Assembly (NCBI GenBank): GCA_943331105.2
Contig: CALQKH020000005.1
Coordinates: 62,001 to 126,000 of the forward strand
Direction: 5' to 3'
DNA: 64,000 bases
From: Akkermansia muciniphila
GTDB lineage: Bacteria > Pseudomonadota > Gammaproteobacteria > Burkholderiales > Burkholderiaceae_C
Numbering within the stretch: the first letter of the stretch is position 1; every line of letters begins with the position of its first letter. The notes under the pieces were generated by a model. That model saw only the letters and a list, made by a program, of their open reading frames with translations, made no database searches and had not been told where the DNA came from. The position numbers and the translations under genes are program-made. Shown here in pieces: positions 45,476-54,563 of this stretch.

Positions 45476-47185
45476 ATGACTCAACGCGTCAAGAACATTC
45501 TCTTCATCATGTCTGATCAGCTGCGTGCCGATCACCTGTCTTGCTATGGGCACCCCAAGCTGCAGACACCCCATCTGGATGGGCTAGCCAAGCGGGGCGT
45601 GCTTTTTGACAACGCCTATGTGCAGTCTCCCGTATGCGGTCCTTCGCGCATGAGCTATTACACAGGTCGCTACATGCAGTCGCATGGCGTCAGCTGGAAT
45701 TTTGTGCCGCTCAAAGCAGGCGAGATGACACTGGGTGATCACCTGCGGCCACTGGGTGTGCGTTCGGTGTTGATTGGCAAGACCCATATGCGCGGTGATT
45801 CGTCCGGCATGTCGCGTCTGGGTATCGATCCCGAATCGCAAATAGGTATCCGCATCGCCGAATGTGGTTTTGACCCTTACGAGCGCGACGATGGCATTCA
45901 TCCGTTTTCTGGCCATGACCCCGACCCCAACTACAACCTTTATCTTCGCAAACAGGGCTTCGGGGGCGACAACCCTTGGGAGGAATGGGCCAACACCGTG
46001 GTGGACGAGCAAGGCCAGTTCCGCTCGGGCTGGTACCTCAAGTACAGCCATTTGCCGGCCCGCATTCCCAACGAGCATTCCGAGACGCCCTACACCACGC
46101 GCCGGGCCATGGACTTCATGCGCGAGGCGGGCGATCAGCCCTGGGTCGCGCACCTGTCTTTCATCAAGCCGCACTGGCCCTATGTGGTGCCCAAGCCCTA
46201 TGCCGGCATGTACAAACCCGAGGACGCCCTGCCCGTGGTGCGTTCCGAAGAAGAGCTCAAGGACCCGCATCCGGTCTATGCTGCCATGACCCACCACCGG
46301 GTCTCGCGTACCTTTGCCAAGCCCGGCGTCCGGGATGCGGTCATGGTGGGCTATATGGGGCTGGTCAAGCAGATTGACGACGAGATGGGCAAGCTCTTCG
46401 CCTTCATGGAAGAGCGGGGCCTGATGGACAACACCATGATCGTGTTCTGCGCGGACCATGGCGATTTTCTGGGTGATCATTGGCTGGGGGACAAGGAGCT
46501 GTTTCACCAGCCGGTGGTCCGCACCCCACTCATCATTTACGACCCCGATACCCGTGCAGATGCCACCCGTGGCACGCGCTGCCAGGCCTTGGTCGAGGCT
46601 GTGGACATCGCGCCCACTTTCCTGGATGTGTATGGTGGCAACCCAGTCCCCCACATCATGGATGGCCGCTCCTTGCGCCCTTTGCTGTTTGGCCAGACGC
46701 CGACCGATTGGCGCAACATTGCTGTCTGCGAATGCGACTACGCCTTTCAGGACGCCCGCATCGAATTGCAGCAACCGCCCATTGATGCCTGGATGCGCAT
46801 GGCCTTTGATGGCCGCTGGAAATACGTCCTGTGCGAAGGCCACCGCTCCATGTTGTTCGATCTGCAGTCTGATCCCCATGAGCTGACCGATTTGGGCACC
46901 TCGGCTGATCCCGAGCATGTTCGACAACGTGCACGCCTGCACGAAGCCCTGTTCGAGTGGGCCCGACGTCCTCGCCAGCGTGTCACGGTTTCGGACGAAA
47001 TGATCGAAAACACCGAAATCCAGGCACGCATTGCCGAAAACGGAATCCTGATCGGTTATGCCGATGAGGACGATTTGCGGGCTCAGCGGCAGACCTTCAA
47101 GCCCCGTTATGCAAGCCACAACCCGCTGGTCAAGGAAGCGCTCGACCGCCTGACAGGCCAGCACGTCACCACCGAAAAAGTCTGA
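45476..47185 (+). CDS. Sulfatase / phosphonate monoester hydrolase family protein (C-G-P-S-R)
   Basis: 569 residues, longer than the 450-residue arylsulfatases and matching the phosphonate monoester hydrolase / alkyl-sulfatase branch of the alkaline phosphatase superfamily. NILFIMSDQLRADHLSCYG supplies metal ligands; CGPSR (54-58) is the formylglycine motif; GKTHMRG and FIKPHWPYVVP give catalytic Lys/His; VFCADHGDFLGDH holds the second Asp-His metal pair. No signal peptide. It is followed 14 bases later by a cupin gene, most likely its operon partner. Sulfate or phosphonate ester hydrolysis cannot be told apart from the sequence. Confidence 0.9.
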   Translation: MTQRVKNILFIMSDQLRADHLSCYGHPKLQTPHLDGLAKRGVLFDNAYVQSPVCGPSRMSYYTGRYMQSHGVSWNFVPLKAGEMTLGDHLRPLGVRSVLIGKTHMRGDSSGMSRLGIDPESQIGIRIAECGFDPYERDDGIHPFSGHDPDPNYNLYLRKQGFGGDNPWEEWANTVVDEQGQFRSGWYLKYSHLPARIPNEHSETPYTTRRAMDFMREAGDQPWVAHLSFIKPHWPYVVPKPYAGMYKPEDALPVVRSEEELKDPHPVYAAMTHHRVSRTFAKPGVRDAVMVGYMGLVKQIDDEMGKLFAFMEERGLMDNTMIVFCADHGDFLGDHWLGDKELFHQPVVRTPLIIYDPDTRADATRGTRCQALVEAVDIAPTFLDVYGGNPVPHIMDGRSLRPLLFGQTPTDWRNIAVCECDYAFQDARIELQQPPIDAWMRMAFDGRWKYVLCEGHRSMLFDLQSDPHELTDLGTSADPEHVRQRARLHEALFEWARRPRQRVTVSDEMIENTEIQARIAENGILIGYADEDDLRAQRQTFKPRYASHNPLVKEALDRLTGQHVTTEKV

Positions 47186-47199
47186 TACCGGAGAAAGTC

Positions 47200-47658
47200 A
47201 TGAGCCACGCTTCCCAACTCCCCGATTGCGACCATTCACCCACTGGCATCGATGGCGTGACCTGGAACATCATGGGCCAGGTTTATACGCCAAAGCAATA
47301 CGATGACAAGCAGTTTGTATGGCATGCCACCTTTCCAGAGGAAAGCTTTGTTCCACCGCACACGCACCCTGATCAAGACGAGTATCTAAGTCCACTCAAT
47401 GGCTCGGTGGAAGTGGTAATTGAGGGTGTTCGAACAGTTGTTCGTACGGGTGAAATCGGTTACCTGCCCAGGGGAATCCCACATGCGTTCTACAACAACA
47501 GTGGCAAGGTGGTGCAAGCCATTTTTTGGGCTGAGCCTGCAGGCGAGTTGCCAGCCTTGTACCGGCGCATTCACAACATTGCCAACCCACGCAAGGTGAC
47601 GGAAATCTCGCCTGAATTTGGGGTGGTTTTTGAGCAGCCTATTTCATCGGCGCGATGA
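47200..47658 (+). CDS. Cupin domain protein
   Basis: 152 residues, with CCGGAGAAAG before ATG 47200. A single cupin barrel: motif 1 is PPHTHPDQDEYLSPLNGSVEVVIEG with metal-ligand His/His/Glu, and motif 2 is GEIGYLPRGIPHAFYNNSG with the last His. It may isomerise, oxygenate or bind a small acid. Cotranscription with the sulfatase-like gene suggests it handles the freed alcohol or a downstream product. Confidence 0.85.
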   Translation: MSHASQLPDCDHSPTGIDGVTWNIMGQVYTPKQYDDKQFVWHATFPEESFVPPHTHPDQDEYLSPLNGSVEVVIEGVRTVVRTGEIGYLPRGIPHAFYNNSGKVVQAIFWAEPAGELPALYRRIHNIANPRKVTEISPEFGVVFEQPISSAR

Positions 47659-47694
47659 AACGGTGGCCCGGCTGAGCCGGGCCATCGAGTTCGG

Positions 47695-48669
47695 TCAGCT
47701 GGGGCGCATACCCGTTGTGCGGACGAACTTGCCCCAATGATCAAGTTCCTTTCGGATCAAATCTGCAAAGTCAGTGCTGGGGTGTGAGGGCACGACCGAC
47801 ATGCCCAGATCGGCGAGTTTGGCGCGCAACTCGCTGGAGGCCAGCACTTGGAACAACTCTTGGTTCCATTTGTCGATGATGGCCTTGGGTGTGCCCGCTG
47901 GTGCGACCAGACCTTCCCATTCCTTCACCTCCACGCCGGATACACCGGATTCGGCCAGTGTAGGCACGTTGGGTAGGGCACTCAGACGTTGTGGACTGGT
48001 CACTGCAATCGCACGCAGCTTGCCCGAACGCACCAGTGCAGCAGCGTTGGGTACCGTGGCAAACATGGCGGTAATCTGATTGCCCAATAGTGCGTTGACT
48101 GCTTCGGCTGGACCCTTAAATGGGACATGCGTCATCTTCACATTGCTGGCCTGGCTAAAGGATTCGGCCACCAAGTGAGCGGGGGAGCCGTTGCCTCCTG
48201 AGCCGTAGTTCAAGGCATTGGGTTCGCTGCGAGCCCGGGTGACCAAGTCTTGCAGAGTTTGTATGCTGGACGATGCGGGCACCACCAGCACGTTGTAAAG
48301 CCACACCAGATTGGCCACGGGTGCAAAGTCAGCTGAGGTGTTGTATGGCAGGGGGCCGATGAGTTCGGGCAGCACGGTGTGTGTCAGGAACATAACTCCC
48401 ATGGTGTAACCATCGGGAGCCGATCGTGCCAAAGCTTGCATTCCGATCATGCCCGTTGCACCCGGGCGGTTCTCCACGATCACAGGTTGCTTCCAGTTGC
48501 GGCTCACGGCATCGGCCAGGTGACGTGCAAGCACATCCGGGGGACTTCCCGGCGGCAGGGGCACGATAATCTTAATCGGCTTGTCCGGGTAGCTTTGTGC
48601 CATGGTTGGCAGGCTAGCCAATAACGGGGCCGCGGCCAAATGGCCAATCAGGTGTCTGCGTTTGATCAT
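47695..48669 (-). CDS. Bug/TctC-family periplasmic binding protein
   Basis: 324 residues. Signal peptide ends near TMAQS. IKIIVPLPPGSPPDVLARHLAD and VENRPGATGMIGMQALARSAPDG are the two ligand-binding loops, and LNYGSGGNGSPAHLVAESF follows. It is convergent with the sulfatase-cupin operon and divergent from a LysR gene. No tctA or tctB genes are near. Ligand unknown. Confidence 0.92.
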   Translation of the reverse strand: MIKRRHLIGHLAAAPLLASLPTMAQSYPDKPIKIIVPLPPGSPPDVLARHLADAVSRNWKQPVIVENRPGATGMIGMQALARSAPDGYTMGVMFLTHTVLPELIGPLPYNTSADFAPVANLVWLYNVLVVPASSSIQTLQDLVTRARSEPNALNYGSGGNGSPAHLVAESFSQASNVKMTHVPFKGPAEAVNALLGNQITAMFATVPNAAALVRSGKLRAIAVTSPQRLSALPNVPTLAESGVSGVEVKEWEGLVAPAGTPKAIIDKWNQELFQVLASSELRAKLADLGMSVVPSHPSTDFADLIRKELDHWGKFVRTTGMRPS

Positions 48670-48719
48670 GTCTCCATCCTTGTGTTTATGTGGTTCTGCG
48701 CCAATTAGGTCTGTCTTTT

Positions 48720-48737
48720 GTTATGCATGAACATAAC
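48720..48737. promoter_or_regulatory. Candidate LysR operator
   Basis: GTTATG-CATGAA-CATAAC, a perfect 6-bp inverted repeat with 6-base spacer, lies between the divergent Bug (start 48669) and LysR (start 48835) genes. Its position about 50 bases from the Bug start suits activation of that gene. Confidence 0.4.
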
Positions 48738-48834
48738 TTCGAGAAAGCCAAAACCATGCTATCGGCACAACGTGTGATCGGCCAATCGCATTTGGTAAAG
48801 ACGATTACCATGGGTTATCAGAAGAGGTTTATCT

Positions 48835-49743
48835 ATGAGATTGCAACAACTTCAGCTGCTGCTGACGCTCGCGCAGACTGGCAGCATGCGGGCATCGGCA
48901 GCCACCATGAACGTCACCCAGCCCGCCTTGACCAAGGCCTTGAAGCAACTAGAGGACGAGTTCGGGGCAACACTGGTAGTGCGCTCGCCAAAAGGTGTTC
49001 GGTTGGCTCCAGCAGGTGAAATTCTGGCCGCACGAGCGTCTACCGTGGTGCGAGAGATTGAGCGTGCTCGCGAAGATGTAGCTGCTTTGACAAATGACAC
49101 ACAAACCACCCTAAGCGTTGGTATCTCTCCTGCTGCTGCACTGATGTTGGCAGCAAATGCCGTTTCGACTTATCAATCGCGTTGGCCGCATGTGCGTGTA
49201 CAGCTTGTCGATGCTTTGTATCCAAAAGCCTTGCAGCAATTGCGTTCTGGCGAACTCGATTTGGCACTGGGTCCGCTGCCACCAGCCGGCGTAGGCAGAG
49301 ATTTGCAGGCGCGTGCGCTGGTCGCCAGTCCATCCGTTATTGTTGCCAAAAAGGGGCATGGCTTGGCCAAGGCACGAAGATTAGAGGATTTGATAGAGGC
49401 TTCTTGGCTTCTTTCAGGCCCTAGGCTCGGGCCGGGGGATCCCATCCACCTTGGGTTTGAGCAGCGTGGTCTGCCGCCTGCAAGGGTGACGGTAGATTGC
49501 GAGTCATTTTCAACGTTGTTGGCGGTATTGCCGAGCATGAACACGCTGGCAATCGTTCCTGAACTCTTTTACGAAACTCACGGCCCACGCATGGGCTTGG
49601 TAGCGCTCAGTTTGCAAGAGACCTTGCCGGCAACCACTATCCACATTTTTTCTCGCACCGATACGCCACTGTCCTTACCAGCTCAACGACTGCTGGATAC
49701 CTTTTTGCAGGAATCGGTGTCGGTGCGTCAATCAGGTTTGTAA
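48835..49743 (+). CDS. LysR-family transcriptional regulator
   Basis: 302 residues. MRLQQLQLLLTLAQTGSMRASAATMNVTQ begins the HTH in the usual way (quoted elements: TGSMRASAATMNVTQPALTK), then FGATLVVRSPKGVRLAPAG. The effector-binding domain contains GELDLALGPLPP. Divergent from the Bug gene it probably controls, and convergent with etfA. Confidence 0.9.
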   Translation: MRLQQLQLLLTLAQTGSMRASAATMNVTQPALTKALKQLEDEFGATLVVRSPKGVRLAPAGEILAARASTVVREIERAREDVAALTNDTQTTLSVGISPAAALMLAANAVSTYQSRWPHVRVQLVDALYPKALQQLRSGELDLALGPLPPAGVGRDLQARALVASPSVIVAKKGHGLAKARRLEDLIEASWLLSGPRLGPGDPIHLGFEQRGLPPARVTVDCESFSTLLAVLPSMNTLAIVPELFYETHGPRMGLVALSLQETLPATTIHIFSRTDTPLSLPAQRLLDTFLQESVSVRQSGL

Positions 49744-49827
49744 TACATATCGTGACACTACCTCATGTATTGTTAGGATAGATAAACAGTCGTCACGTTG
49801 GGAGCAACTGATCGCTTTCGTAGTGGT

Positions 49828-50760
49828 TTAGATTTGCTGTACGAGTTCAGGCACAGCCGCAAACAAATCGGCTTCAAGGCCAAAGTCGGCCACGCTGAAG
49901 ATCGGTGCTTCGGGGTCCTTATTGATCGCCACGATCACCTTGGAATCCTTCATGCCCGCCAAGTGCTGGATCGCACCCGAAATGCCGCACGCGACATACA
50001 ACTGAGGCGCCACAATCTTACCGGTCTGGCCCACTTGCAGGTCGTTGGCCGCGTATCCGGCATCGACCGCGGCGCGACTGGCGCCGATGGCAGCACCCAG
50101 CTTGTCGGCCAAGGGCGTCATCACTTCGTTGAACTTCTCCGAACTGCCCAAAGCGCGGCCACCGGAGACGATGATCTTGGCAGCGGTCAGCTCGGGGCGA
50201 TCGTTCTTGGCGATCTCGCTGCGCGTAAAGCTGCTCTTGCCACTGTCAGCTTGTGCGGCTGCGCTTTCCACTGCTGCGCTGCCACCGGTTGCGGCAGCAG
50301 CGTCAAAGCCCGTGGTGCGCACGGTGATGACTTTGGTGCCGTCAGTGCTTTGCACGGTGGCCATGGCGTTGCCTGCGTAGATGGGTCGCTCGAAGGTGTC
50401 GGCGGAGATGACTTGTGTCACATCGCTGATTTGGCCCACGTCAAGCTTGGCAGCCACACGAGGGGCCACGTTCTTGCCTGCAGCGGTTGCGGGAAACAGG
50501 ATGTGGCTGTAGTTGGCGGCAATCGCCAACACTTGCGCAGCGACATTTTCGGCCAAGCCATGGGCCAGCGCTTCGCTGTCGGCGTGGATCACTTTGGACA
50601 CACCAGCGATTTGCGCAGCCGCTTGGGCAGCTGCGGCGGCGTTGTGACCCGCCACCAGCACATGCACGTCACCACCACAAGCGGCAGCGGCCGTGACGGT
50701 GTTCAGGGTAGCGCCTTTGATGGAGGCGTTGTCGTGTTCTGCAATAACGAGAGAAGTCAT
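49828..50760 (-). CDS. etfA: Electron transfer flavoprotein alpha subunit
   Basis: 310 residues. It holds the FAD that receives electrons from acyl-CoA dehydrogenases. The C-terminal FAD domain has the signature segments [53 protein letters not shown] and [12 protein letters not shown]. It is the last gene of the cyclohexanecarboxylate-type run, 17 bases after etfB. Confidence 0.96.
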   Translation of the reverse strand: MTSLVIAEHDNASIKGATLNTVTAAAACGGDVHVLVAGHNAAAAAQAAAQIAGVSKVIHADSEALAHGLAENVAAQVLAIAANYSHILFPATAAGKNVAPRVAAKLDVGQISDVTQVISADTFERPIYAGNAMATVQSTDGTKVITVRTTGFDAAAATGGSAAVESAAAQADSGKSSFTRSEIAKNDRPELTAAKIIVSGGRALGSSEKFNEVMTPLADKLGAAIGASRAAVDAGYAANDLQVGQTGKIVAPQLYVACGISGAIQHLAGMKDSKVIVAINKDPEAPIFSVADFGLEADLFAAVPELVQQI

Positions 50761-50777
50761 GAGATTTCCTTGGATGG

Positions 50778-51533
50778 TCAGATGACCTTGGCCACGTTTT
50801 TGAGCTTGTCCACCAGCGTGGCCACATCGGGCACCTTGATGCCGGCGCTGCGCTTGGCAGGCTCCATCACCTTGAGGGTTTTGATGCGGGGGGCCACATC
50901 GACACCCAAGTCTTCGGGCTTGAAGATGTCGAGCTGTTTTTTCTTGGCCTTCATGATGTTGGGCAAGGTCACGTAGCGTGGCTCGTTCAGACGCAGGTCG
51001 GTGGTCACCACCGCAGGCAAATTGATGGCCAGGGTTTCCAGACCGCCGTCGATCTCGCGGGTCACATGGGCTTTTCCGTCCACGATTTCGACCTTGGAGG
51101 CAAAAGTGGCTTGTGGCAGATCCGCCAAAGCGGCCAACATCTGGCCGGTCTGATTGCAGTCATCGTCAATGGCTTGTTTGCCCAAGATGATCAGACCGGG
51201 TTGCTCTTTGTCCACCAGGGCCTTGAGCAGCTTGGCCACAGCCAAAGGCTGCAGGTCCAAGTCGGCGGGGGTTTCGACCAAAATGCCGCGGTCGGCACCG
51301 ATGGCCATGGCGGTGCGCAGGGTCTCCTGGCACTGGGCCACGCCACAAGACACAGCGATGACTTCGGTGGCAAAACCTTTTTCTTTCAGGCGCACGGCTT
51401 CTTCGACGGCGATCTCGTCAAAGGGGTTCATGCTCATCTTGACGTTGGCGATGTCCACGCCCGAACCATCGGACTTGACACGGACCTTGACGTTGTAGTC
51501 CACCACCCGCTTGACGGGAACGAGAATTTTCAT
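50778..51533 (-). CDS. etfB: Electron transfer flavoprotein beta subunit
   Basis: 251 residues. [19 protein letters not shown], then [19 protein letters not shown] and a segment [17 protein letters not shown], are EtfB hallmarks; the AMP site lies around the [10 protein letters not shown] region. With EtfA it passes electrons to ETF-quinone oxidoreductase. Placement downstream of two acyl-CoA dehydrogenase genes suggests it is dedicated to this pathway, or that it is the general ETF of the cell captured in this operon. Confidence 0.96.
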   Translation of the reverse strand: MKILVPVKRVVDYNVKVRVKSDGSGVDIANVKMSMNPFDEIAVEEAVRLKEKGFATEVIAVSCGVAQCQETLRTAMAIGADRGILVETPADLDLQPLAVAKLLKALVDKEQPGLIILGKQAIDDDCNQTGQMLAALADLPQATFASKVEIVDGKAHVTREIDGGLETLAINLPAVVTTDLRLNEPRYVTLPNIMKAKKKQLDIFKPEDLGVDVAPRIKTLKVMEPAKRSAGIKVPDVATLVDKLKNVAKVI

Positions 51534-51575
51534 GACTTAACTCCAAGTGATGTGGGGTCTGAAGGGCTGCAGCCT

Positions 51576-52736
51576 TCAGGCTGTGCGCAACAGTTCGCGG
51601 CCGATGATGATTTGTTGGACCTGCGTGGTGCCTTCGTACAGTCGCAACAAGCGTGCGTCGCGGAAAAACCGCTCCACCGGGTATTCGTTGATGTAACCCG
51701 CACCGCCGTGGATCTGTACACCCCGGTCGGCCACGCGGCCCACCATCTCTGTGGAGAACAATTTGGCGCACGACACTTGCATGGAAACTTCTGGGTCGGA
51801 AACATGGGCAGGCTTGCTGTCAAAGCGGTGGGCCACGTCCTTGACCAGAGACCATGCAGCCAGCAGCTCAGCCTGGCTGTCGGCCAGCATGGCCTGGATC
51901 AGCTGGAACTCGCCAATCGGTTTGCCGAACTGTTTGCGGTCACGGGCGTAGGCGCGGGCTTCGTCGAGGATGCGTGAGGCCAGGCCGCAGGAGACGGCCG
52001 AGATGTTCAGGCGACCACGGTCCAACACTTTCATGGCAGTCTTGAAGCCTTGGCCGGGCACACCGCCAATGATGTTGGCGGCCGGCACGCGCACGTTCTC
52101 CAGGATCACGTCGCAGGTCTTGGTGCCGCGTTGGCCCATTTTTTTGTCGTGCTTACCCAACTTGATACCGGGCAGGTCCGCAGGAACGATGAAGGCCGAG
52201 ACGCCGCTGGCCCCCGGGCCTCCGGTGCGCGCCATCAGGGTGAAGGCCCCGGCACGTGGCGCGTTGGTGATGTAGCGCTTGGTACCGTTCAGCACATAGT
52301 GGTCGCCGTCGAGTTCGGCGCGGGTCTTGAGCGATGCGGCGTCGGTGCCGACATCGGGCTCGGTCAAGGCGAAGGACATGATCAGTTCGCCGCTGGCCAC
52401 ACGGGGCAAGTACTCGACTTTTTGCTCTGGCGTGCCGTCCATCAAGATGCCTTGTGAACCGATGCCAATGTTGGTGCCGAACACGGAGCGGAAAGCGGGA
52501 GCGGTACGGCCGAGTTCGTAGTTGACCAGCACTTCTTGGCTCACCGAAAGGCCGATGCCGTCGTATTCCTCGGGCACCGTCAAGCCAAACAGGCCCATGT
52601 CCTTCATGTCCTGGACAATGTCCAGCGGCACATCATCATGCTCTTCGAGGTGGTCTTCTGCCGGGATCAGACGCTCACGAATGAAGCGCTGGAGGGTGGG
52701 TAACAAAATGTCAAAGGATTCAGAGTCGAGAGCCAT
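51576..52736 (-). CDS. Acyl-CoA dehydrogenase
   Basis: 386 residues, a complete single-chain acyl-CoA dehydrogenase: FALTEPDVGTDAASLKTRA (FAD/substrate), VLNGTKRYITNA, RKQFGKPIGEFQLIQAMLAD and the catalytic Glu in LRLYEGTTQVQQII. It lies 13 bases after badK. Its role in the pathway is open: it may act on cyclohexanecarboxyl-CoA in parallel with the AliB homologue, or on a product of pimeloyl-CoA. Confidence 0.9.
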   Translation of the reverse strand: MALDSESFDILLPTLQRFIRERLIPAEDHLEEHDDVPLDIVQDMKDMGLFGLTVPEEYDGIGLSVSQEVLVNYELGRTAPAFRSVFGTNIGIGSQGILMDGTPEQKVEYLPRVASGELIMSFALTEPDVGTDAASLKTRAELDGDHYVLNGTKRYITNAPRAGAFTLMARTGGPGASGVSAFIVPADLPGIKLGKHDKKMGQRGTKTCDVILENVRVPAANIIGGVPGQGFKTAMKVLDRGRLNISAVSCGLASRILDEARAYARDRKQFGKPIGEFQLIQAMLADSQAELLAAWSLVKDVAHRFDSKPAHVSDPEVSMQVSCAKLFSTEMVGRVADRGVQIHGGAGYINEYPVERFFRDARLLRLYEGTTQVQQIIIGRELLRTA

Positions 52737-52749
52737 GGTGGATGGTGAA

Positions 52750-53526
52750 TTAACGATGCTGGAAAACAGGTTTACGCTTGTCTAAAAAAGCGTGCATGCC
52801 TTCGTGGGCGTCGGCGCTGGCAAACCGCGCGTGCAGCGCACGGCGCTCGAACAAGATGCCCTCGGTGAGGCTGGCTTCGTGGGCGCGGTTGACCGACTCC
52901 TTGATGGCCATGAGCGCAGGCAGCGAGTAGCCCGAAATCTGTATGGCGAGTTTCATGGTTGTTGTCTGCAGCTCGGCATCGGGTACCACACGCGATACCA
53001 GGCCATAGCGGTCGGCCTCTTCGGCGTTCAGCATGCGGGCCGACAGGCACATGTCCATGGCCTTGGCCTTGCCGATGGCGCGGGGCAGGCGCTGGGTGCC
53101 ACCCGCACCGGGCAGCATCGCCAGCTTGATCTCGGGCAGTGCAAACTGGGCCGACTCGGCCGCGATCACGATGTCGCAGGCCAGAGCCAACTCGCAGCCG
53201 CCTCCCATGGCATAACCCGCCACCGCCGCAATCACCGGCTTACGTACTTGACGGATGGTTTCCCAGTTGCGGGTGATGAATCCACTTTGGAACACATCCA
53301 TGTAGGTCCAGTCCGCCATGACGGCGATGTCTGCACCGGCGGCAAACGCTTTGTCGCTGCCGGTGATGACAATCGCACCAATATCCGAGTCACCATCCAG
53401 ATCAAGTAAGGCCTTGCCTAAAGCGTCCATCAGTGCATCGTTCAGGGCATTCAGCTGTGCTGGCCGGTTCAGGGAGATGACGCCGACACGACCGTGTCGG
53501 ACAGTCAGGATAGGTGACTCGGACAT
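52750..53526 (-). CDS. badK: Cyclohex-1-ene-1-carboxyl-CoA hydratase (BadK-like)
   Basis: 258 residues of the crotonase family. GAIVITGSDKAFAAGADIAVMA builds the oxyanion hole, and PEIKLAMLPGAGGTQRLPRAIG contains the catalytic Glu region typical of hydratases. The whole chain resembles R. palustris BadK as I remember it, notably FITRNWETIRQ and ARMLNAEEADRYGLVSRVV. It would hydrate cyclohex-1-ene-1-carboxyl-CoA to the 2-hydroxy compound. A general enoyl-CoA hydratase is the alternative, but the operon context supports BadK. Confidence 0.85.
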   Translation of the reverse strand: MSESPILTVRHGRVGVISLNRPAQLNALNDALMDALGKALLDLDGDSDIGAIVITGSDKAFAAGADIAVMADWTYMDVFQSGFITRNWETIRQVRKPVIAAVAGYAMGGGCELALACDIVIAAESAQFALPEIKLAMLPGAGGTQRLPRAIGKAKAMDMCLSARMLNAEEADRYGLVSRVVPDAELQTTTMKLAIQISGYSLPALMAIKESVNRAHEASLTEGILFERRALHARFASADAHEGMHAFLDKRKPVFQHR

Positions 53527-53539
53527 GAAACTCCCTTGA

Positions 53540-54523
53540 TCATTCGACCGAGATCTTCTGATCGCGGATCAAGGCACCCAGGATCTTGGCTTCGTTGGCC
53601 AGCAATGCCTTGAATTCAGCTGTATCCAGAGCGACGTTCTCACCACCGAGCTCTGCGTAACGGGCTTTCAGGGTCGGTGAGGCAAGTGCTTTGGCCACTT
53701 CCCGGTTCAAACGGGCAATGACGTCTGCAGGTGTGCCGTTAGGAGCCCACATGCCGAACCAGATGTCCAGATTGGCACCCTTGAAGCCTTGCTCGCCCAC
53801 AGTGGGTACATCCGGGAAAAATGGTGAGCGCTTCTCGCTGACGACCGCCAACAATTTGACCTTTCCAGTGCGGATGTGCGGGAAGGCAATACCGGGGTCG
53901 CAAACCATGTCTGCTTGCCCTGCCAGAACATCCTGCAAGGCTGGAGCAGCACCTTTGTAAGGCACGTGCAGGATGTTGGTACCAGTGGCTTGTTTGAAGA
54001 GCTCGCAAGCCAGGTGAGGTGGGGTGCCAGCACCTGCGGATGCGTAGGACATTTTTCCGGATTTGGCTTGTGCGACCAGTTCACGCACATCCTTTGCGGT
54101 GCTTTGAGGCTTAGTCACCAAATACATTTGGGACTTGCCAATGCCACTGACTGGTGTGAGGTCACGCGAAGGCAGCAAAGTGGACTTGATCAGGTGAGGA
54201 TTGACAGTCTCAACCGATGTAGGAGAGATGAACAGGGTATGGCCATCGGGCGTTGCACGGGCCACTTCTGATGCGGCAATGTTGCCGCTGGCACCGGGCT
54301 TGTTATCAATGACCACGGACTGGCCCAGACTCTCGGTCAAGCTCTGAGCAACCATACGCGCCATGGCATCGGTGGTACCACCAGGTGCAAATCCCACAAC
54401 GATACGAATGGGCTTGCTGGGCCAGCTTTGCGCATGGCTGATGCCGCTGGCGCAAAGCCCCAGAAGTGAAAGACCTGCGACCGTCAAAGTGCGACGCAGT
54501 TGAAAACGGGTTGTGGATGTCAT
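53540..54523 (-). CDS. Bug/TctC-family binding protein inside the catabolic operon
   Basis: 327 residues from ATG 54523 (MTSTTRFQLRRTLTVAGLS); an in-frame extension upstream is rejected because the signal peptide starts here and ends at SHAQS. IRIVVGFAPGGTTDAMARMVAQ and DNKPGASGNIAASEVARATPDG are the ligand loops. It lies between aliA and badK, with gaps of 40 and 13 bases, so it is almost certainly co-transcribed. It probably captures cyclohexanecarboxylate or a related alicyclic or aromatic acid; the membrane partner is not in the window. Confidence 0.92.
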   Translation of the reverse strand: MTSTTRFQLRRTLTVAGLSLLGLCASGISHAQSWPSKPIRIVVGFAPGGTTDAMARMVAQSLTESLGQSVVIDNKPGASGNIAASEVARATPDGHTLFISPTSVETVNPHLIKSTLLPSRDLTPVSGIGKSQMYLVTKPQSTAKDVRELVAQAKSGKMSYASAGAGTPPHLACELFKQATGTNILHVPYKGAAPALQDVLAGQADMVCDPGIAFPHIRTGKVKLLAVVSEKRSPFFPDVPTVGEQGFKGANLDIWFGMWAPNGTPADVIARLNREVAKALASPTLKARYAELGGENVALDTAEFKALLANEAKILGALIRDQKISVE

Positions 54524-54563
54524 GGTAAGTCTCCTATTGAGGTGATGAAGTGGTTGGCGCTCT

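Noticed and set aside
45584..47164. 526-codon frame antisense to the sulfatase gene
   Set aside because: The plus-strand frame carries clear sulfatase motifs; the antisense frame is a by-product of high G+C codon use.
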